Below, piece by piece: positions 1 through 6,647 of a stretch of DNA of 7,376 nucleotides. This stretch comes from Burkholderiales bacterium RIFCSPHIGHO2_12_FULL_61_11 (GTDB lineage: Bacteria > Pseudomonadota > Gammaproteobacteria > Burkholderiales > Burkholderiaceae_C): NCBI GenBank assembly GCA_001770785.1, contig MERZ01000261.1, positions 45,626 to 53,001 on the forward strand, read 5' to 3'. Below the pieces are notes generated by a model, which was not told where the DNA came from, did not search any database, and saw nothing but the letters and a program-made list of their open reading frames with translations. The position numbers were made by a program, and so were the translations under genes. Each line of letters begins with the position of its first letter. Position 1 is the stretch's first letter.

Positions 1-225
1 GTCAAGGGCGCTCAGTCGGGCCACAAACTGGTGATCTCGGGGTTTCACGATCCGGTCGGGGACCCTGCCAGAAATGCCGCGCTGGCCCGGCGCCGTGCGC
101 TGGCGGTGCGCAGCGCGCTGAAGACCCTGGGCGTGGCCGAGCGGCAGATTGAAATCAGACAGTCCGAACCACTTGACGGCGGCAGCGATGCCGAAGCGCG
201 TCGCGTGGAAATCAGCCTTCAATAA
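1..225 (+). CDS. OmpA-like peptidoglycan-binding domain protein (C-terminal part, 5' end outside window)
   Basis: The frame is open from base 1 to a TAA at 223-225, giving the last 74 residues of a longer protein. The fragment has the OmpA/MotB C-terminal fold signature: a beta strand ending in GFHD, then a helix of the form NxxLxxxRAxxV, then a final ARRVEISL strand. Asp17 and Arg32 are 15 residues apart, as are the aspartate and arginine that bind diaminopimelate of peptidoglycan in OmpA-type domains. The protein therefore probably sits in the periplasm or outer membrane and holds the cell wall. The usual GHTD is GFHD here, a variant I associate with betaproteobacterial OmpA-domain proteins. 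The N-terminal part is missing, so I cannot tell whether this is a porin, a lipoprotein, or a domain fused to something else. An internal ATG at 31 would remove the first strand and is not a credible start. Confidence 0.8.
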   Translation, partial: VKGAQSGHKLVISGFHDPVGDPARNAALARRRALAVRSALKTLGVAERQIEIRQSEPLDGGSDAEARRVEISLQ

Positions 226-243
226 GTGAAGCCAAGGCCAGGC

Positions 244-277
244 CCTGCGGCGTGTTTCAGATATCACGGCCCGCAGG
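244..277. terminator. Hairpin between convergent genes, possible bidirectional terminator without a U-tract
   Basis: CCTGCGG at 244-250 pairs perfectly with CCGCAGG at 271-277. Inside it, CGTG (251-254) pairs with CACG (265-268) across a two-base bulge, leaving a ten-base loop. The structure fills the gap between the stop of the OmpA-like gene (225) and the stop of gloA (278), where transcription from both sides converges. Neither side is followed by a run of T, so it does not meet the intrinsic-terminator pattern fully. It could instead protect 3' ends or stall polymerase. Confidence 0.4.
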
Positions 278-688
278 TTAGCGCAAGCCAGTACCCACAG
301 CGCCCTCGGCACGCTGGATCAATTCGATCTTGTAGCCGTCGGGATCCGTCACAAAGGCAATCACGGTGCTGCCGCCCTTGACCGGACCGGCTTCGCGGGT
401 GACGTTGCCGCCAGCGGCCCTGATTTTCTCGCAGGCCGCATAAACATCAGGAACGCCCAGCGCGATATGACCATAGGCGGTGCCCATGTCGTAGTGATCG
501 ACGCCGTGGTTGTAGGTCAGCTCGATTTCGGCATGCTCCGGGTTGCTGCCGTAGCCGACAAATGCCAGGCTGTACTTGTATTCGGGGTTTTCAGACGTGC
601 GCAGCAGTTTCATGCCCAGCACCTTGGTGTAGAAGTCAATGGAACGCTGTAAATTGCCAACGCGCAGCATGGTGTGTAAGAGTCGCAT
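278..688 (-). CDS. gloA: Lactoylglutathione lyase (glyoxalase I), nickel type
   Basis: This cytoplasmic enzyme isomerises the hemithioacetal of methylglyoxal and glutathione to S-lactoylglutathione, the first step of methylglyoxal detoxification; a glyoxalase II would complete it. The 136-residue product matches the length of E. coli GloA (135) and starts [20 protein letters not shown], typical of the family. All four metal ligands known from the E. coli Ni enzyme fall at the same numbers: His5, Glu56, His74 and Glu122. The protein lacks the insertions of the Zn-dependent eukaryotic type, so Ni2+ or Co2+ dependence is expected. I chose the ATG at 688 because it gives the family N-terminus and has an AGGA ribosome-binding site nine to ten bases upstream. 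The open frame runs back to 811, but that extension has no family resemblance. The gene is transcribed away from the MscS gene and appears to be a single-gene unit. Confidence 0.96.
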   Translation of the reverse strand: MRLLHTMLRVGNLQRSIDFYTKVLGMKLLRTSENPEYKYSLAFVGYGSNPEHAEIELTYNHGVDHYDMGTAYGHIALGVPDVYAACEKIRAAGGNVTREAGPVKGGSTVIAFVTDPDGYKIELIQRAEGAVGTGLR

Positions 689-906
689 GGTGAATTCGTC
701 CTGTTGTGTAAGTGATGGGATTGCAGGAGGCGCAAGGCGGATGCTTATCGATTGTGATGTTATCTTGGTTTTGGCAAGCGGCGTGGCGACGATTCGACCT
801 TGGGCATTCATTGAAAACGAGCCACCGTAAAATGATTGATGGCCTGCACATGAGTTGAGGCCAGGTTTAGAAACTGCGGCACCAAGGTCCGCGCAACGGA
901 GCAGAC
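689..906. other. Divergent spacer between gloA and the MscS-family gene
   Basis: These 218 bases must hold the start signals of both flanking genes. On the minus strand, TTGCCA (777-772) lies 15 bases before CACAAT, a weak promoter-like pair for gloA. On the plus strand, TAAAAT at 828-833 is close to a -10 box, but I found no -35 partner at a normal distance. The ribosome-binding site of the MscS gene is GGAG at 898-901, five bases before its ATG. I saw no clear operator or coding potential. Confidence 0.4.
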
Positions 907-1842
907 ATGCAAGAGGTATTGCGACGCATCGAGAACATTGATTGGGAACTCTGGAGTGGCCCCGCCCTGGCGGCGTTGCGCATCGTATTCATCCTGATCG
1001 TCGCCTGGGTGGCGATCGCCGTCCTCCAGACGGTGGTGCGTGGCGTTCGCCTGCGCGTGGTGAGCCGTCTCGCCGGAGCCGAGGGTGCCCGGCGCGCCGA
1101 GACCCTGGGACGTGTCATGCGCTACCTGATCGCGCTGGTCATCAGCGCGGTCGCCGTCATGCTGGTGCTCGCGGAGGTGGGTATCTCGCTGGCGCCCATT
1201 CTTGGCGCGGCGGGCGTCGTAGGGCTGGCCATCGGCTTTGGGGCGCAGAGCCTGGTCAAGGACTACTTCACCGGATTTTTCATTCTCTTCGAGGACCAGA
1301 TCCGCACCGGTGACATCGTGAAAATCGCTGACCTTGCGGGCCTGGTGGAAGACATCACGCTGCGCCATGTCCGGCTGCGCGACTACGAAGGCAACGTGCA
1401 TTTTGTTCCGAACAACCTGATCACCAGCGTGACCAATATGACCCGGCTTTTCGCGCAGGCCGTGATTGACGTCGGTGTGGCTTACCGTGAGAACGTTGAC
1501 GAGGTGCTGGCTGTGATGAAGGCCGTCGGCGGCGAGATGCGCGCCGACAGCGTTTTCGGCCCCAAGATACTCGATGATCTCGAGATAGCCGGGGTTGATC
1601 GCCTGGACAACAGTGCGGTGGTGCTGCGCTGCCGCTTCAAGGTGGCGCCCATGGCGCAGTGGGACGTTCGGCGCGAGTATCTGCGCCGGGTCAAGGCCGC
1701 ATTCGACGAGCAGCACATCGAGATTCCGTTCCCGCACGTCACGGTCTATGCCGGGGCGGACAAGCATGGTGATGCGCCCGTCTTTCCGCTGCGCATGATG
1801 AACGAGATCGGTGCCGGACCCGCCCCGACTGCTTCGTCGTAG
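907..1842 (+). CDS. MscS-family mechanosensitive ion channel
   Basis: This is a 311-residue inner-membrane channel of the small-conductance mechanosensitive family, which opens under membrane tension and releases solutes during hypo-osmotic shock. Three hydrophobic segments are visible, at about residues 22-43, 71-89 and 95-128. The third is the Gly/Ala-rich pore helix ([20 protein letters not shown]), followed by the beta domain with GDIVKI, a GLVEDI strand and the FVPNN motif near 167-170. The alpha/beta vestibule ends with the conserved IPFPH at 273-277. The [11 protein letters not shown] pore and three-helix layout resemble the YkuT/YnaI-like branch rather than E. coli MscS itself, so I assign no symbol. 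The size is close to MscS (286 residues) and the gene looks complete. ATG 907 is supported by GGAG five bases upstream. It ends 66 bases from the convergent DUF3014 gene. Confidence 0.95.
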   Translation: MQEVLRRIENIDWELWSGPALAALRIVFILIVAWVAIAVLQTVVRGVRLRVVSRLAGAEGARRAETLGRVMRYLIALVISAVAVMLVLAEVGISLAPILGAAGVVGLAIGFGAQSLVKDYFTGFFILFEDQIRTGDIVKIADLAGLVEDITLRHVRLRDYEGNVHFVPNNLITSVTNMTRLFAQAVIDVGVAYRENVDEVLAVMKAVGGEMRADSVFGPKILDDLEIAGVDRLDNSAVVLRCRFKVAPMAQWDVRREYLRRVKAAFDEQHIEIPFPHVTVYAGADKHGDAPVFPLRMMNEIGAGPAPTASS

Positions 1843-1908
1843 AGGAGGGGCCAACGCGCAACCCGCTGTACGCCTTCAAACTTGTGGTCAGGTACGGCTC
1901 GTCGCAGG

Positions 1909-2736
1909 CTATCGGGGCGGCGCGCGTTTCATAATTTTCTGGCGAATCGCGGCGAGTCTTGCCTTCAGCCGGCGTTGGTTCACCGGCCCGACGCGCAGCA
2001 GGATTTTCTGCCCCGCTGACAGCGATTCGAGTGCCGGGTCGGCGAACTCGTAGCGGACCCAGGGACGCACCGATGGAATCGACCCCTTGACCTCGGTCAG
2101 CCGGACCTTCATGCCTTGTTCGGGGGCGTTGGGCGTGGCGAGCAATTGGTCGACCACCTCGATCAGCCGGTCATTGAAGGTGCGCTTCGGGTAACCCAGC
2201 TCCTCGTAAGCCCGCTGCAGCAGTGGGTACATTCGGACGTACAAATCCACCGCCCGCCCGGTCTCAACGGCCTCGGCCAGCAGCACCAGCGGCGTGTAGC
2301 GCAGGCTGTTGTCGGCACCGATGACCGGGTCACCGCCGCGTTGCTCGACCGTGAACTGGCCGGGGGTCGGATGGACGGGCCACAACATGGGTGGCGCGTA
2401 GGATCGCCCGAGGTTGTCGACGGTGGCCACAAATCGGCGCGCAAAGTCGTCGATCTGAAAAAACGACATCAGCGCCTTGCGGCCCACGAGCTCGGTGAGC
2501 GCCGCGCCAATGTCGGCGGCTGCCAGCGGCGTCGCCGCAGCGGGCACTTCAAGCGGGTATTTGATCGCCGGCTCGGGCGCCGCTTCGGCTGTGGGGGCGT
2601 CGCCCGGAACGGTTGCGGCCGGAGGCGGCGCGGGCAGCTCCGGCACGGGCTTGGACAGGCTCTGCCACAGCAGCGCCGCGCCGACCACAGCGGCGGCGAT
2701 GGCAACGACCAGCAGCACGCGCCGTCCGGTGCTCAT
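1909..2736 (-). CDS. DUF3014-family membrane-anchored protein
   Basis: The product is a 275-residue protein of unknown function that I recognise as DUF3014. A short basic start (STGRR) precedes one hydrophobic segment at residues 7-25, then a Pro/Ala/Glu-rich linker at about 30-70. The conserved domain covers about 75-270 and includes FNDRLIEVVDQLLATP (187-202), VRYEFADPALESLSAGQKILLRVGP (split across about 227-251) and a basic C-terminal helix. The expected topology is one inner-membrane anchor with the domain in the periplasm. The start is uncertain. ATG 2736 gives a compact anchor but no clear ribosome-binding site; a TTG at 2775 would add 13 residues and lies directly behind GCGGGA. The gene is divergent from the large PBP gene, which hints at an envelope role, but that is inference. 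No catalytic motif is visible. Confidence 0.85.
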   Translation of the reverse strand: MSTGRRVLLVVAIAAAVVGAALLWQSLSKPVPELPAPPPAATVPGDAPTAEAAPEPAIKYPLEVPAAATPLAAADIGAALTELVGRKALMSFFQIDDFARRFVATVDNLGRSYAPPMLWPVHPTPGQFTVEQRGGDPVIGADNSLRYTPLVLLAEAVETGRAVDLYVRMYPLLQRAYEELGYPKRTFNDRLIEVVDQLLATPNAPEQGMKVRLTEVKGSIPSVRPWVRYEFADPALESLSAGQKILLRVGPVNQRRLKARLAAIRQKIMKRAPPR

Positions 2737-2860
2737 GATGTTGGCTGCGCCAGCGCGCAGGCCAGCGTTGCGCAATCCCGCGGAAATCCGCCCTTCCGTT
2801 CGGGCGTGGTGCAGGTTTGGGTAAGCATGGGTGTCAATTTACCACGCCTTGAAAGACAGA

Positions 2861-2879
2861 CCATCAGATCGGCTGATGG
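2861..2879. repeat. Perfect 7-bp inverted repeat (hairpin or operator)
   Basis: CCATCAG (2861-2867) and CTGATGG (2873-2879) are exact reverse complements around the five bases ATCGG. The repeat lies upstream of both divergent genes, just behind the TTGACA box facing the DUF3014 gene. It could be a protein-binding dyad; no thymine run follows it, so it is not a terminator. Confidence 0.45.
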
Positions 2880-2924
2880 CGCCGGATTCGATGATGCCGC
2901 CTTGCAGGCACGCGCCGGCAGTGC

Positions 2925-2949
2925 TCATTTGTAACAGATTCATTTGCAA
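2925..2949 (+). repeat. Imperfect 10-base direct repeat upstream of the PBP promoter
   Basis: TCATTTGTAA (2925-2934) recurs as TCATTTGCAA (2940-2949), with nine of ten bases the same and starts 15 bases apart. The repeat lies just upstream of the promoter candidate at 2963. It may be a tandem activator site or chance in an AT-rich stretch. Confidence 0.3.
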
Positions 2950-2962
2950 GAAAAACTCTTGC
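2946..2962. repeat. 6-bp inverted repeat overlapping the start of the -35 region
   Basis: GCAAGA (2946-2951) and TCTTGC (2957-2962) are exact reverse complements with an AAAAC loop. The right arm ends directly before the TTGAAA -35 candidate at 2963, where a bound regulator could affect RNA polymerase. Confidence 0.35.
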
Positions 2963-2990
2963 TTGAAAACGCTGCGTTTTGCGCCAGAAT
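2963..2990 (+). promoter_or_regulatory. Sigma70-type promoter candidate with internal palindrome, for the large PBP gene
   Basis: TTGAAA (2963-2968, five of six to TTGACA) and CAGAAT (2985-2990, four of six to TATAAT) are 16 bases apart. The spacer holds most of a perfect palindrome, AAAACGC-T-GCGTTTT at 2966-2980, which also covers the end of the -35 box. A repressor bound there would block polymerase. The promoter would give a leader of roughly 45 to 65 bases to the start codon. It is a sequence match only. Confidence 0.45.
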
Positions 2991-3044
2991 GGACACAAGC
3001 CTTGTAAAAGGTGATTATTTTGATCAACAGGTGCTTTCGACAAA

Positions 3045-6000
3045 GTGACATTGATCGTTCTAAAAATGACACGACGCAATTGGGGGCGGTGGCTGTTACT
3101 CATCATCCTGTTCGGCTTGATGGCGGTGGCAGTGCTACTGGTCGGGAACGAGTTGCGTTCATCCCGATGGCAGGCGCGCACTCTGTCTGAGTTGGGGCAT
3201 GAACTGACGTTCAAGCTCGAGCCGGGTCCCAGTCCATCGATCCGTTTCCCTGAGTCCGGTCCTTACGACGAGCGTCTCGGCTATAGCAGGATTCCTGCTT
3301 TTACCCAGTCCCTGACGAAGCAGGATTACCTGGTGACCCAGCAAGCGCGCATCTCGCCGCGGCTTGCCGAACTCACGGATAAAGGACTCTCGCCGGCCTA
3401 TCGGGAGAAGGCGCAGGCAGGCATTGATTTGCTCGACTGCAATCGACAATCCCTGTACGCTGAACGTTTCCCCGAACGCAGCTATCAGGATTTTGAGTCG
3501 GTACCGCGCTTGCTGGTGGATTCGCTGCTTTTTATCGAGGATCGCGACCTTCTCACGACGCGTTATCCGCTTCATAATCCGGCGTTCGACTGGAGCCGCT
3601 TTGCCCGAGCTCTTTCCGACCAGTTGCTGCATGTGTTTGACAAATCGCACCAGGCGCCCGGCGCCAGCACGCTGGCGACGCAAATCGAGAAATATCGTCA
3701 TTCGCCTGATGGCCGTACTGCCTCGCCGCACGAGAAACTGCGGCAGATGGCTTCGGCATCCGTCAGGGCTTACCTGGGCGGCGAAAACACGTTGCCAGCA
3801 CGCCAGCAGATCGTGCTGGATTATCTCAATACCGTGCCGCTGGCGGCCCAGCCCGGCTATGGCGAGATTCATGGGATTGGCGACGGACTGTGGGCCTGGT
3901 ACGGGCGCGATTTCACCGAAGTCAATGCGCTGCTGGGCAACGCCAGCGCGCCGGAAGCTGAGATGGAAGGTGGGCCAGAAGGTGCGCCATTGCAGCGCAG
4001 CGCGGAGGCCTTCAAACAGGCGCTGTCGCTGATGATCGCGCAACGCCGACCCTCCTACTACCTGCGCGAAGGCGCCGCGGACCTGGCGCAGCTGACTGAC
4101 AGCCATTTGAGGCTGCTGGCGGCAGCCGGAATTATTCCGATGGCGCTGCGCGATGCGGCGTTGCCGATCAAGCTCAAGCTGCAGCACAGGACCACCAGCG
4201 GGCCAGCGATTTCATTTGTCACCCGCAAGGCGGTGACCGCATTGCGCACTCATCTTTCCGGTTTGCTGGACGTCAAGCACCTATACGAGCTGGACCGTCT
4301 TGATCTGAGCGCGGCCACGACGCTGAATGGCGAGCTGCAGGGCGCGGTGACCACCGTGCTGCGCCAGCTCAAGCAACCGGCCAACGCCAAAGCGGCCCAA
4401 CTGTATGGCCGCAACATGCTCAGCAGCGGCGATGATACGGGCAAGCTGATTTACAGTTTCACGCTGTTCGAGCAACGCGGCGGCGCCAATCTGCTGCGCG
4501 TGCAGACCGACAATTTCGATCAACCCTTCGACATCAACGAGGGGGCCCGCCTCAACCTGGGATCTACCGCCAAGCTGCGCACGCTGATTACCTATCTCGA
4601 AATCATTGCCGATCTGCATCAGCGTTATGTCGGCATGACGGCCAAGGAACTCGCCGAGGTATTGGTTGACAAGGAAAACGTTCTGAGCCGCTGGGCGCTC
4701 GACTATCTGGCGCGGGCAGAGGATAAAGGCTTGCCTGCGATGCTCGAGGCCGCGATGGAGCGGCGCTACTCGGGCAGCCCGGGGGAAGCGTTTGTGACCG
4801 GGGGCGGGGTGCAGACGTTCTCCAATTTCGACGCCTCGGAAAACTACCAGGTGATCACCGTACGCGAGGGCTTCCAGCAATCGGTGAACCTGGTTTTTGT
4901 GCGGCTCATGCGCGACGTGGTGCGGCATTACAAGTTCAAGAGTGCCGATGCCGATTCCGAAGCAGCGCCGACGCAGAGCGCGGCGCGGCGGCAAGCAATA
5001 TTGTCCCGCTTTGCCGACAAGGAGGGCCGCCAGTTCATGATCCGTTTCTACAGAAAATACCAGGGCAAGACGCCGCAGGAAGCGCAGCGGTTGCTACTGG
5101 AACATCTGCGTCCGCGGCCGGCTCGGCTCGCCACGGTGTTTCGCAGCATCGAGCCGGAGGCGGATGTAGAGCATTTCTTGGCCTTCATGCACCAACAATT
5201 CCCCGGCGATGGCCTGACCGACAGCAAGCTCAGAGCGCTCTACGTGCAGTACGGGCCGGACAAGTACTCGTTGGCTGACCGGGGTTACATCGCCGGCGTT
5301 CACCCGCTGGAGCTGTGGCTGCTCGGGTTCCTGCGCCAGCAGCCGCAGGCCACACTGACGCAGACGCTGGACGCCAGCGGCGACGCGCGCCAGGATGTCT
5401 ACGCATGGCTGTTCAAGACAAGAAACAGGAACAAGCAGGACAAACGTATCCGGCAAATGCTCGAACTCGAAGCATTTCTGGAGATTGGCCGCGACTGGCG
5501 GCGGCTCGGTTATCCATTTGAATCGCTCACGCCCTCTTATGCCAGCGCGCTGGGCGCCTCGGGCGACCGACCCGCCGCGCTGGCCGAGTTGATGGGGATC
5601 ATCGTCAACAAGGGCATGCGGCTGCCGCTCAGAAAACTGCAAAGCCTGGAGTTTGCGCGCGGAACGCCCTATGAAACGCATTTTGAAAGCAGTGGCCAGG
5701 CGGCCGAACGGCTTTTGCCCGAGGCGATCACCGACGTGGTGCGCCGTTCGCTCATCGGCGTGGTGGAGGGCGGCACGGCCAGACGGCTCAAGGGCGGCTT
5801 GCTGCAAGCCCATGGCAAACCGGTGGAAGTGGGCGGAAAAACCGGCACCGGCGACCATCGCTTCGAGGTCTATGCCGCGGGCGGCCGGCTGATTTCCTCG
5901 CGCGCGGTGAACCGCTCCGCTACCTTTGTCTTTTTGATGGGCGATCGCTTCTTTGGCACCATGACCGCCTACGTCTCCGAGCCCTATGCGGCCAACTACA

Positions 6001-6110
6001 AGTTCACGAGTGCGCTGACGGTGCAATTGCTCAAGTCGCTGACGCCGACACTTCTTCCCATGATGGAATTGGAAACCAGCGATTCGGCATTGGCCTGCCG
6101 CGCTGATTGA
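3045..6110 (+). CDS. Large divergent class A penicillin-binding protein-like protein (GT51 transglycosylase plus transpeptidase)
   Basis: This 1021-residue protein probably builds or repairs peptidoglycan from the inner membrane, with its domains in the periplasm. A hydrophobic anchor lies at residues 16-34 behind a basic start (MTRRNWGR). The GT51 region (about 150-295) shows EDR at 165-167 with the catalytic-type Glu165, GASTL at 206-210, LDYLNTVPLA at 258-267 and a Gly-rich WAWYGRDF. The transpeptidase has a full set of active-site motifs: STAK (nucleophile Ser507, Lys510), SVN (613-615) and KTGTG (932-936). It is longer than typical class A PBPs (about 700-900): SxN to KTG spans about 317 residues, against about 126 in E. 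coli PBP1b. The motif 3 glutamate appears to be Gln234. GTG 3045 is the first start after an in-frame stop (3021); ATG 3066 is equally plausible and trims seven residues. Neither has a strong ribosome-binding site. Confidence 0.9.
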   Translation: MTLIVLKMTRRNWGRWLLLIILFGLMAVAVLLVGNELRSSRWQARTLSELGHELTFKLEPGPSPSIRFPESGPYDERLGYSRIPAFTQSLTKQDYLVTQQARISPRLAELTDKGLSPAYREKAQAGIDLLDCNRQSLYAERFPERSYQDFESVPRLLVDSLLFIEDRDLLTTRYPLHNPAFDWSRFARALSDQLLHVFDKSHQAPGASTLATQIEKYRHSPDGRTASPHEKLRQMASASVRAYLGGENTLPARQQIVLDYLNTVPLAAQPGYGEIHGIGDGLWAWYGRDFTEVNALLGNASAPEAEMEGGPEGAPLQRSAEAFKQALSLMIAQRRPSYYLREGAADLAQLTDSHLRLLAAAGIIPMALRDAALPIKLKLQHRTTSGPAISFVTRKAVTALRTHLSGLLDVKHLYELDRLDLSAATTLNGELQGAVTTVLRQLKQPANAKAAQLYGRNMLSSGDDTGKLIYSFTLFEQRGGANLLRVQTDNFDQPFDINEGARLNLGSTAKLRTLITYLEIIADLHQRYVGMTAKELAEVLVDKENVLSRWALDYLARAEDKGLPAMLEAAMERRYSGSPGEAFVTGGGVQTFSNFDASENYQVITVREGFQQSVNLVFVRLMRDVVRHYKFKSADADSEAAPTQSAARRQAILSRFADKEGRQFMIRFYRKYQGKTPQEAQRLLLEHLRPRPARLATVFRSIEPEADVEHFLAFMHQQFPGDGLTDSKLRALYVQYGPDKYSLADRGYIAGVHPLELWLLGFLRQQPQATLTQTLDASGDARQDVYAWLFKTRNRNKQDKRIRQMLELEAFLEIGRDWRRLGYPFESLTPSYASALGASGDRPAALAELMGIIVNKGMRLPLRKLQSLEFARGTPYETHFESSGQAAERLLPEAITDVVRRSLIGVVEGGTARRLKGGLLQAHGKPVEVGGKTGTGDHRFEVYAAGGRLISSRAVNRSATFVFLMGDRFFGTMTAYVSEPYAANYKFTSALTVQLLKSLTPTLLPMMELETSDSALACRAD

Positions 6111-6147
6111 TCAGGCCAGCAATGCCAGAGGGTCTCGCCCAGCGACT

Positions 6148-6609
6148 TCACGGCTGCCTTCCGCGCAGCCTTAGCGCATTGCTGATGACCGACAAGGAAC
6201 TCAGGCTCATGGCCAGGGCCGCGATCATGGGCGACAGCAGCCAGCCGGTGAAGGGGTAGAGCAGGCCCGCAGCAATCGGTACACCCAAGGAGTGATAGAG
6301 GAAGGCGAAGGCCAGGTTCTGCTTCATGCTGGCGATGGTTGCCTGCGATATCGCCCGGGCCTTGGCGATGCCGCGCAAGTCGCCCTTGAGCAGCGTGACG
6401 GGCGCGCTGTTCATCGCTACGTCGGTGCCAGTGCCATGGCTACGCCGACATCGGTCTGCGCCAGCGCCGGGGCAAGGTCCACATGTTGGGGCTGCGATTG
6501 TGACCACGGATTTCGCACCGCGGACGAAGAACGGCCAGCCCGTCCACAGTACAACAGGCAGGGTCAGGACCAAGTCCTGCCGGATCTGCGGGTGTATCGG
6601 GCAGGTGTC
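6148..6609 (-). pseudogene. Decayed copper/heavy-metal P-type ATPase (CopA-like) remnant
   Basis: An intact ancestor would pump Cu+ or a similar metal out across the inner membrane. What remains, in order, is: half of an N-terminal metal-binding domain ([12 protein letters not shown], 6609-6574); a fragment of the membrane region ([19 protein letters not shown], from 6573); NRSPNMWTL in a second frame (6499-6473); [13 protein letters not shown] in a third frame (6473-6435); and then, back in the first frame, [20 protein letters not shown] with the last two membrane helices to TGA at 6148-6150. The CPC membrane motif, the TGE actuator motif, the DKTGT phosphorylation site and the nucleotide-binding domain are all missing. 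The full family length is about 700-850 residues. The shifts cancel, so 6573-6148 looks like one intact 141-residue gene although it cannot be a working pump. It lies downstream of the NorD/CbbO gene on the same strand and ends 37 bases from the convergent PBP gene. Confidence 0.88.
6565..6579. repeat. Perfect 6-bp inverted repeat at a deletion junction
   Basis: CAGGAC (6565-6570) and GTCCTG (6574-6579) are exact reverse complements around CAA. The centre coincides with the point where the ATPase remnant jumps from its metal-binding domain (ends 6574) to a membrane segment (starts 6573). Confidence 0.5.
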
Positions 6610-6623
6610 GATGACACCCGCAG
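6586..6623. repeat. Perfect 10-bp inverted repeat just downstream of the NorD/CbbO gene
   Basis: CTGCGGGTGT (6586-6595) and ACACCCGCAG (6614-6623) are exact reverse complements. Past a one-base bulge, the stem continues with ATCG (6596-6599) and CGAT (6609-6612). An alternative hairpin, GGTGTC (6604-6609) with GACACC (6613-6618), competes for the same bases. The repeat starts 24 bases after the stop codon of the NorD/CbbO gene. It could end or stabilise that transcript, but no T-run follows on the minus strand, and the bases also encode part of the ATPase remnant. Confidence 0.5.
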
Positions 6624-6647
6624 CATTGGCGGGCTTGGCGGTCGGTT

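Larger units (their letters stand above)
2737..3044. other. Divergent regulatory spacer between the DUF3014 gene and the large PBP gene
   Basis: This 308-base stretch has no credible gene. From about 2920 on it is much richer in A and T than its neighbours. It contains a perfect hairpin (2861-2879), an imperfect direct repeat (2925-2949), a second hairpin (2946-2962), a promoter-like pair overlapped by a perfect palindrome (2963-2990), and the eight-base palindrome TTGATCAA (3020-3027). On the minus strand, 2837-2832 reads TTGACA, a perfect -35 box facing the DUF3014 gene, but I found no matching -10 box at 16 to 18 bases. Confidence 0.6.

Noticed and set aside
689..811. N-terminal extension of GloA to the upstream start at 811
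   Set aside because: The 41 extra residues lack family similarity, the metal-ligand numbering fits the start at 688, and that start has a ribosome-binding site.
808..1854. Long minus-strand open frame (348 codons) opposite the MscS-family gene
   Set aside because: It is the antisense of a clear channel gene. The protein is His/Asp/Gln-rich with no family resemblance, as expected of a shadow in GC-rich DNA.
1843..1908. Terminator between the convergent MscS and DUF3014 genes
   Set aside because: I looked for a stem in these 66 bases; GTACGCC and GGTACGGC are not true reverse complements and there is no T-run.
2116..2934. Plus-strand open frame of 272 codons opposite the DUF3014 gene
   Set aside because: The translation is low-complexity Arg/Gly-rich, while the opposite strand encodes a recognisable family with a membrane anchor.
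2839..3072. Small minus-strand open frames in the spacer before the PBP gene
   Set aside because: They have no family resemblance or ribosome-binding site, and cover promoter-like sequence and the start of the PBP gene.
4281..6026. Minus-strand open frames (237 and 310 codons) opposite the large PBP gene
   Set aside because: Both lie wholly inside a gene with all transpeptidase motifs in the other strand, and their translations show no domain or motif.
6111..6147. Terminator after the PBP gene
   Set aside because: The 37 bases contain no clear hairpin or T-run.
6148..6573. Treating 6573-6148 as a real 141-residue membrane protein
   Set aside because: Its middle part ([15 protein letters not shown]) is an out-of-frame reading of conserved P-type ATPase sequence, and the same bases read sensibly in two other frames.
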